A stretch of 64,000 nucleotides of DNA from Chloroflexota bacterium (lineage in GTDB: Bacteria; Chloroflexota; Dehalococcoidia; UBA2979), in contig CANJBO010000002.1 in the NCBI GenBank assembly GCA_947472995.1, forward strand, positions 53,283-117,282, written 5' to 3'. Shown piece after piece: positions 59,773 to 64,000 of this stretch. Position numbers and translations under genes: made by a program. How positions within the stretch are numbered: the first letter of the stretch is position 1; the number at the start of each line of letters is the position of its first letter. The notes under the pieces were generated by a model. It worked only from the letters and a program-made list of their open reading frames with translations, was not told where the DNA came from and did no database searches.

Positions 59773-60789
59773 TCAGGCGAGGGCGACGCCCTCGGCCTGC
59801 AGGCGGCCGTGCAGGCGCATGATGATCCGGTGGCGCACCTCGGCGGACTCGTGCCACGAGCGAGCGCGCAGTCCCGCGACGAACGCGATCTTCCCCTCGG
59901 CCGAGGACTGGTACTGGAACGACGGCATCGCCGACGAGACCACGAGGTCGGTCGCCTCGTCGCGGAGCAGGGCCAGCTCGTCGCGACATGCCCGCTCGAC
60001 GAGCGCGAGGTCGGCGTCCACGCCGACGTGCAGCGTGACCGTGACGTCCGTGTCGCGCGCGTGCGCGTCGAAGTTCGTCATCGTGGACTGCGCCAGCACC
60101 GAGTTCGGGATGATCGCGAGGTTGTGGTCGCCGGTGCGGATGCGCGTCGCGCGCCAGCCGATGTCCTCGACGACGCCCGAGGGGCCGCCGGCCTCGACGC
60201 GGATCGCGTCGCCGATGCGGATCGACTGGTCCGACAGCAGGTACGACGACGCGAAGATGTTCGCGAGCAGCGGCTGCAACGCGAGCGCGACCGCGAGGCC
60301 GCTCAGCCCGAGGCCCGCGAGCAGCGGGCTGATCTCGATGTCGAGCGTCGCGAGGACCACCAGCAGCCCGATGATCCACGTGAGCGCGCGGATGGCGCGC
60401 TGGAGCGGCGGCAGCGAGTGCAGCCTCGTGCGGCCGGTGGCCGAGCGATCGGCGTACCACTGCGTCAACGGCACCACGAGCCGCTGCGCGCCGTACACCA
60501 GCACGAGGATCGTGGTGGCGAGCCACGCGCGCTGGACGATGTGGCCCTGCCCGTCGAGGTACGACAACCGACTCAGCGTGACGAAGAATGCCTGCAGCAC
60601 GATCAGCACGCCGACCGGCCCGCACAGCGCGCGCGCGACCAGGTCGCCCGCTCCCCTGCCAGCCATCGCGCGCACGATCCCGGCCACGGTCGCCGGCAGC
60701 AGCCAGGCGACCACCACGGCCACGCCGACGATGACGAGCGCGCGCACCGTCTCCGCCCACTCCGCCGGGGTCAGCGCCATCTGATCCAT
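59773..60789 (-). CDS. Mechanosensitive ion channel (MscS) family protein
   Basis: LSDQSIRIGDAIRVEAGGPSGVVEDIGWRATRIRTGDHNLAIIPNSVLAQSTMTNF. Confidence 0.93.
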   Translation of the reverse strand: MDQMALTPAEWAETVRALVIVGVAVVVAWLLPATVAGIVRAMAGRGAGDLVARALCGPVGVLIVLQAFFVTLSRLSYLDGQGHIVQRAWLATTILVLVYGAQRLVVPLTQWYADRSATGRTRLHSLPPLQRAIRALTWIIGLLVVLATLDIEISPLLAGLGLSGLAVALALQPLLANIFASSYLLSDQSIRIGDAIRVEAGGPSGVVEDIGWRATRIRTGDHNLAIIPNSVLAQSTMTNFDAHARDTDVTVTLHVGVDADLALVERACRDELALLRDEATDLVVSSAMPSFQYQSSAEGKIAFVAGLRARSWHESAEVRHRIIMRLHGRLQAEGVALA

Positions 60790-60854
60790 GTGCCGATGCT
60801 AGCGGAAGTGATCACTCCGCGCGCCTCGCCCGGCATCGACGTAGCATCGACGGC

Positions 60855-61592
60855 ATGGACGACGTGCACGGCTCGCGCATCGAGGCGGTGATCTTCGACT
60901 GGGGCGGCACCCTCTCGGAGTACGCGGGGATCGAGCTGATCGACATGTGGCGGCTCGCCGCGCGCCACCTCGCCGGGCACGTCGCCGCCACCGAGCAGGC
61001 GATCCTCGAGCAGCTCACGGTGGTCGAGGATCGCATGTGGGAGCGCACCACCACGGACGCGCGTGCCGCCTCGCTCTCCGACCTGCTGGCGGAGGCGACG
61101 CGCGCGCTGGGTGCCGACGTCACCGCCGCCGTCCTCGAGGAGGCCGGCACGCGCTACCTCGACACGTGGACACCGCACATCGCGCACGACCCGGAGGCGG
61201 CGCCGACGCTGGCCGCGCTGCGCGAGCGCGGGCTGCGCATCGGGCTGCTGTCGAACACGCACTGGCCGCGCGCGTACCACGAGCACTTCCTGGAGCGTGA
61301 CGGCCTGCGCGACCTGATCGACGCGCGCGCGTACACCAGCGAGATGACGTACATGAAGCCGCATCCGGAGGCGTTTCGCCACGCCCTCGACGCCGTCGGG
61401 ATCGAGGATCCGGCGCGCGCGGTGTTCGTCGGCGACCGGCTCTTCGACGACGTGTTCGGCGCGCAGCGCGCCGGGATGCGTGGCGTGCACCGTCGCAACC
61501 CGAAGGTCCCGCCCTACGACGTGGAGGCCGACGCCACGATCGACCACCTCCCCGAGCTCGTCCCGATCATCGACGGCTGGCGCCTCGCCTGA
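60855..61592 (+). CDS. HAD family hydrolase
   Basis: AVIFDWGGTLSEYAG; GLLSNTHWPRAYH; KPHPEAFRHALDAVGIEDPARAVFVGDRLFDDVFGAQRAGM. Confidence 0.93.
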   Translation: MDDVHGSRIEAVIFDWGGTLSEYAGIELIDMWRLAARHLAGHVAATEQAILEQLTVVEDRMWERTTTDARAASLSDLLAEATRALGADVTAAVLEEAGTRYLDTWTPHIAHDPEAAPTLAALRERGLRIGLLSNTHWPRAYHEHFLERDGLRDLIDARAYTSEMTYMKPHPEAFRHALDAVGIEDPARAVFVGDRLFDDVFGAQRAGMRGVHRRNPKVPPYDVEADATIDHLPELVPIIDGWRLA

Positions 61593-61710
61593 CTCGTCCC
61601 GGCCACCTCGACACGGCGATCGACCTTAATCGTGGCACAACGCCTGTGCTGCACGATGGAACGGTCGATTGTTACGTCACGGGCGAGGCCCGGGAGCGGA
61701 TGGGCGTGCG

Positions 61711-63279
61711 ATGCCTGCATGGATCTTCCTGGCACTGGGAGTCGTGGTCGTGCTGGCGGCGATCGCCGCGTGGGACGTCATCCAGACGAAGCACGCGATC
61801 GTCCGCGTCTACCCGCTGATCGGACACGCACGCTACCTGCTCGAGAAGGTCGGGCCGGAGCTGCGCCAGTACATCGTCACGGACGACCTCGCGGAGCGGC
61901 CGTACTACCGCGCGCAGCGGTCGTGGGCGTACCGCGCCGCGAAGGGCGTCGATGCGGCCGTGGGCTTCGGCACGCAGCAGGACCTCGGACAGCCCGGGCA
62001 GTACCACTTCCTCCCCTCGCCGTTCCCCGTGCTGCACTCCGAGGCGCCGAGCGACCCGCAGCCGCACGTCATCGGCCCGCACCGGCCTCGACCGTTCGTG
62101 ACGCGATCGCGCATCGGCATCGCGCCGATGTCGTTCGGCGCGCTGTCGGAGGCGGCCGTGCGCGCGCTCGCGCTCGGCGCCGGCGAGGCGGGCGTGGCGA
62201 TCAACACCGGCGAGGGCGGCCTGTCGCCGCACCACCTCTCCGGCGGCGGCGATGTGATCTTCCAGATCGGCCCGGCGAAGTACGGCGTGCGCACGCCGGA
62301 GGGCGAGCTCGACTGGGACCGCCTGCGCGCGATCGGACTGAACCCGCAGATCGTGGCGATCGAGATCAAGGTCGGCCAGGGCGCGAAGCCCGGCAAGGGC
62401 GGCATCCTCCCCGGCGCGAAGGTCACGCCCGAGATCGCCGCGATCCGCGGCATCCCCGTCGGCGAGGCCTCGCTCTCCCCGAACCGCTTCAGCGACTTCA
62501 ACTCGCTCGCCGAGCTGGTCGACTTCGTCGAGCGCGTGAAGGAGGCCGTGCCGGTCCCCGTCGGCGTGAAGATCGTCGTCGGTGACGACGCGTTCGCGAA
62601 CGACCTCGCCCGCACGCTCGCCGAGGACGGTCGCGGCCCCGACTACGTCTCCGTCGACGGAGCCGAGGGCGGCACCGGCGCGGCGCCGATGTCGCTGACG
62701 GACCACATGGGCCTGCCGTTGCAGGACGCGCTGATCGCCGTGGACGACGCCTACCGCCGCTGGGGCGTGCGCGACCGCGTCACGCTGATCGGAGCGGGCC
62801 GCATCGTGAGCGGCGCCGAGGCGGCGTACGCGCTGGCGCTCGGCGCGGACATGGTGAACATCGGACGCGGCTTCCTGTTCTCGATCGGGTGCATCCAGGC
62901 GCTGCGCTGCCACACGAACGAATGCCCCACCGGCGTCGCGACGCAGAGCGCGTGGCGACAGCGCGGCCTCGTGCCGAACGACAAGCGGTCGCGCGTCGCG
63001 AACTACGCGCGCGCCGTGGACGAGGACCTGATGGTCGTGACGCGCTCGCTCGGCCTGCGGACGCCCGGCGACCTCACGCGCGACCACCTCGAGGTCGTCG
63101 TCGCGGTGGGGAAGCGCATGCGCGGCAGCGATCTGTACCCGTACCCGCCGCTGGCGCTGCAGGCGATGGTGGCGCCGGAGGTGGTGGCCCGCTTCGCGAC
63201 CGCCTCGCAGGAGCCGAAGCCCGCCGCGGGCGCGGTGATCGAGGTGGTGGCGTTCGCGACGGAGTCGGTCGCCGGCTAG
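61711..63279 (+). CDS. FMN-binding glutamate synthase family protein
   Basis: APMSFGALSEAAVRALALGAGEAGVAINTGEGGLSPHHL; VSVDGAEGGTGAAPMSLTDHMGLPLQDAL; RCHTNECPTGVATQ. Confidence 0.95.
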   Translation: MPAWIFLALGVVVVLAAIAAWDVIQTKHAIVRVYPLIGHARYLLEKVGPELRQYIVTDDLAERPYYRAQRSWAYRAAKGVDAAVGFGTQQDLGQPGQYHFLPSPFPVLHSEAPSDPQPHVIGPHRPRPFVTRSRIGIAPMSFGALSEAAVRALALGAGEAGVAINTGEGGLSPHHLSGGGDVIFQIGPAKYGVRTPEGELDWDRLRAIGLNPQIVAIEIKVGQGAKPGKGGILPGAKVTPEIAAIRGIPVGEASLSPNRFSDFNSLAELVDFVERVKEAVPVPVGVKIVVGDDAFANDLARTLAEDGRGPDYVSVDGAEGGTGAAPMSLTDHMGLPLQDALIAVDDAYRRWGVRDRVTLIGAGRIVSGAEAAYALALGADMVNIGRGFLFSIGCIQALRCHTNECPTGVATQSAWRQRGLVPNDKRSRVANYARAVDEDLMVVTRSLGLRTPGDLTRDHLEVVVAVGKRMRGSDLYPYPPLALQAMVAPEVVARFATASQEPKPAAGAVIEVVAFATESVAG

Positions 63280-63683
63280 CGGCGCGACCAGCGCAGGTAC
63301 TGCACGACGAGCAGCAGCACGACGCCGACCGTCACGAGGTTCGAGATGCGCCGCACCTCGCGGTTCTCGGAGAACGCCAGCAGCGTGACCGTGACGCCGA
63401 CCGCGACGATCGCCAGCGCGACCGACACCAGCGCGTGCCGCGTCACCATCGGGACCAGGCCGCCCGACTCCCCGTACGCGTGCAGCACGAGCGCGACGCC
63501 GAGCGGCGTGAGCGCGATCAGCGCGGCGAGGTGCGCGACGACGAACGGCACGCGCCACGCCTCGGCGCCCGCGAGCGCCATCGCGATCGTCGCGCCGAGC
63601 GCGGCGATCGCAACGACGCCGGCGACGCGGAACACGCGGTCGACGAGGTGCAGCGAGGGGGGCAGTCCGGCAGCGGTGTGCAT
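63276..63683 (-). CDS. Hypothetical membrane protein (135 aa, 4 TM)
   Basis: Hydrophobic segments; convergent stop overlap with the upstream gene. Confidence 0.6.
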   Translation of the reverse strand: MHTAAGLPPSLHLVDRVFRVAGVVAIAALGATIAMALAGAEAWRVPFVVAHLAALIALTPLGVALVLHAYGESGGLVPMVTRHALVSVALAIVAVGVTVTLLAFSENREVRRISNLVTVGVVLLLVVQYLRWSRR

Positions 63684-63784
63684 GCGTGGATCATCGCACC
63701 GCGCGCGGCGGCGAGGAACGCCCCCATTGCTTATGTCGACTGTGATAGTCTCCCGCTGACGGGGCCATTTCGAGGAGGTCCGCG

Positions 63785-64000
63785 ATGGGATTCAGCGAAG
63801 CGGTTCGCACAGTCTTCGGTAAGTACATAGCCTTCGATGGACGCGCCGGCCGGTCTGGTACTGGGTGCTGTTCGTCGTGATCGCGTCGGTGGTGCTGTCC
63901 ATCGTGGACGGCATGCTGGGCCTGCAGATGAACGGCTCGGGGATTCTCTCCTCGCTGTTCGGGCTCGCGGTCCTGCTGCCCAGCATCGCGGTTGGCGCGC
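63785..64000 (+). pseudogene. DUF805-like membrane protein, reading frame disrupted, truncated by window edge
   Basis: ATG frame gives MGFSEAVRTVFGKYIAFDGRAGRS then stops at 63880; the shifted frame from 63856 continues WYWVLFVVIASVVLSIVDGMLGLQMNGSGILSSLFGLAVLLPSIAVGA. Confidence 0.65.

Noticed and set aside
61672-63558. 628-aa minus-strand ORF antisense to the glutamate-synthase-like gene
   Set aside because: Shadow ORF; plus-strand gene is unambiguous.

Overview
High-GC (about 70% by eye) bacterial chromosomal window. It is densely packed with ordinary housekeeping and accessory genes, and its protein flavour suggests Chloroflexota (low confidence). No rRNA, tRNA, CRISPR array, transposase, integrase or phage gene was recognised. 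Recognisable loci include panD-bioY, an oligopeptide ABC transporter (SBP plus two permeases), a CCAEP-tail radical SAM protein, a large ATPase/TPR/BTAD (SARP-like) regulator, an Lhr-like helicase, a copper operon (HMA protein-CsoR-CopA) with a candidate operator, two ClpS-like proteins, argC/lysY, a sigma factor coupled to a FecR-domain protein, and an FMN-dependent glutamate-synthase-like protein. The strongest unexplained signals are genome-scale. (i) TAG terminates about 51 of 66 called CDS, which is unusual for such high GC, and many of these stops lie in CTAG, including three convergent pairs sharing one CTAG. (ii) The octamer CCTCGACG/CGTCGAGG recurs in intergenic DNA. (iii) A family of hairpin repeats (CTCCCGGCGCGGGAG / CTCTCCC-GGGAGAG cores) is dispersed between genes. 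Smaller leads are a 32-aa secreted-peptide ORF downstream of the TPR regulator, a degenerate truncated AMP-binding protein, a frame-disrupted DUF805 gene at the right edge, and several sub-60-aa membrane ORFs absent from the supplied track. All counts are hand tallies; no database search was run.
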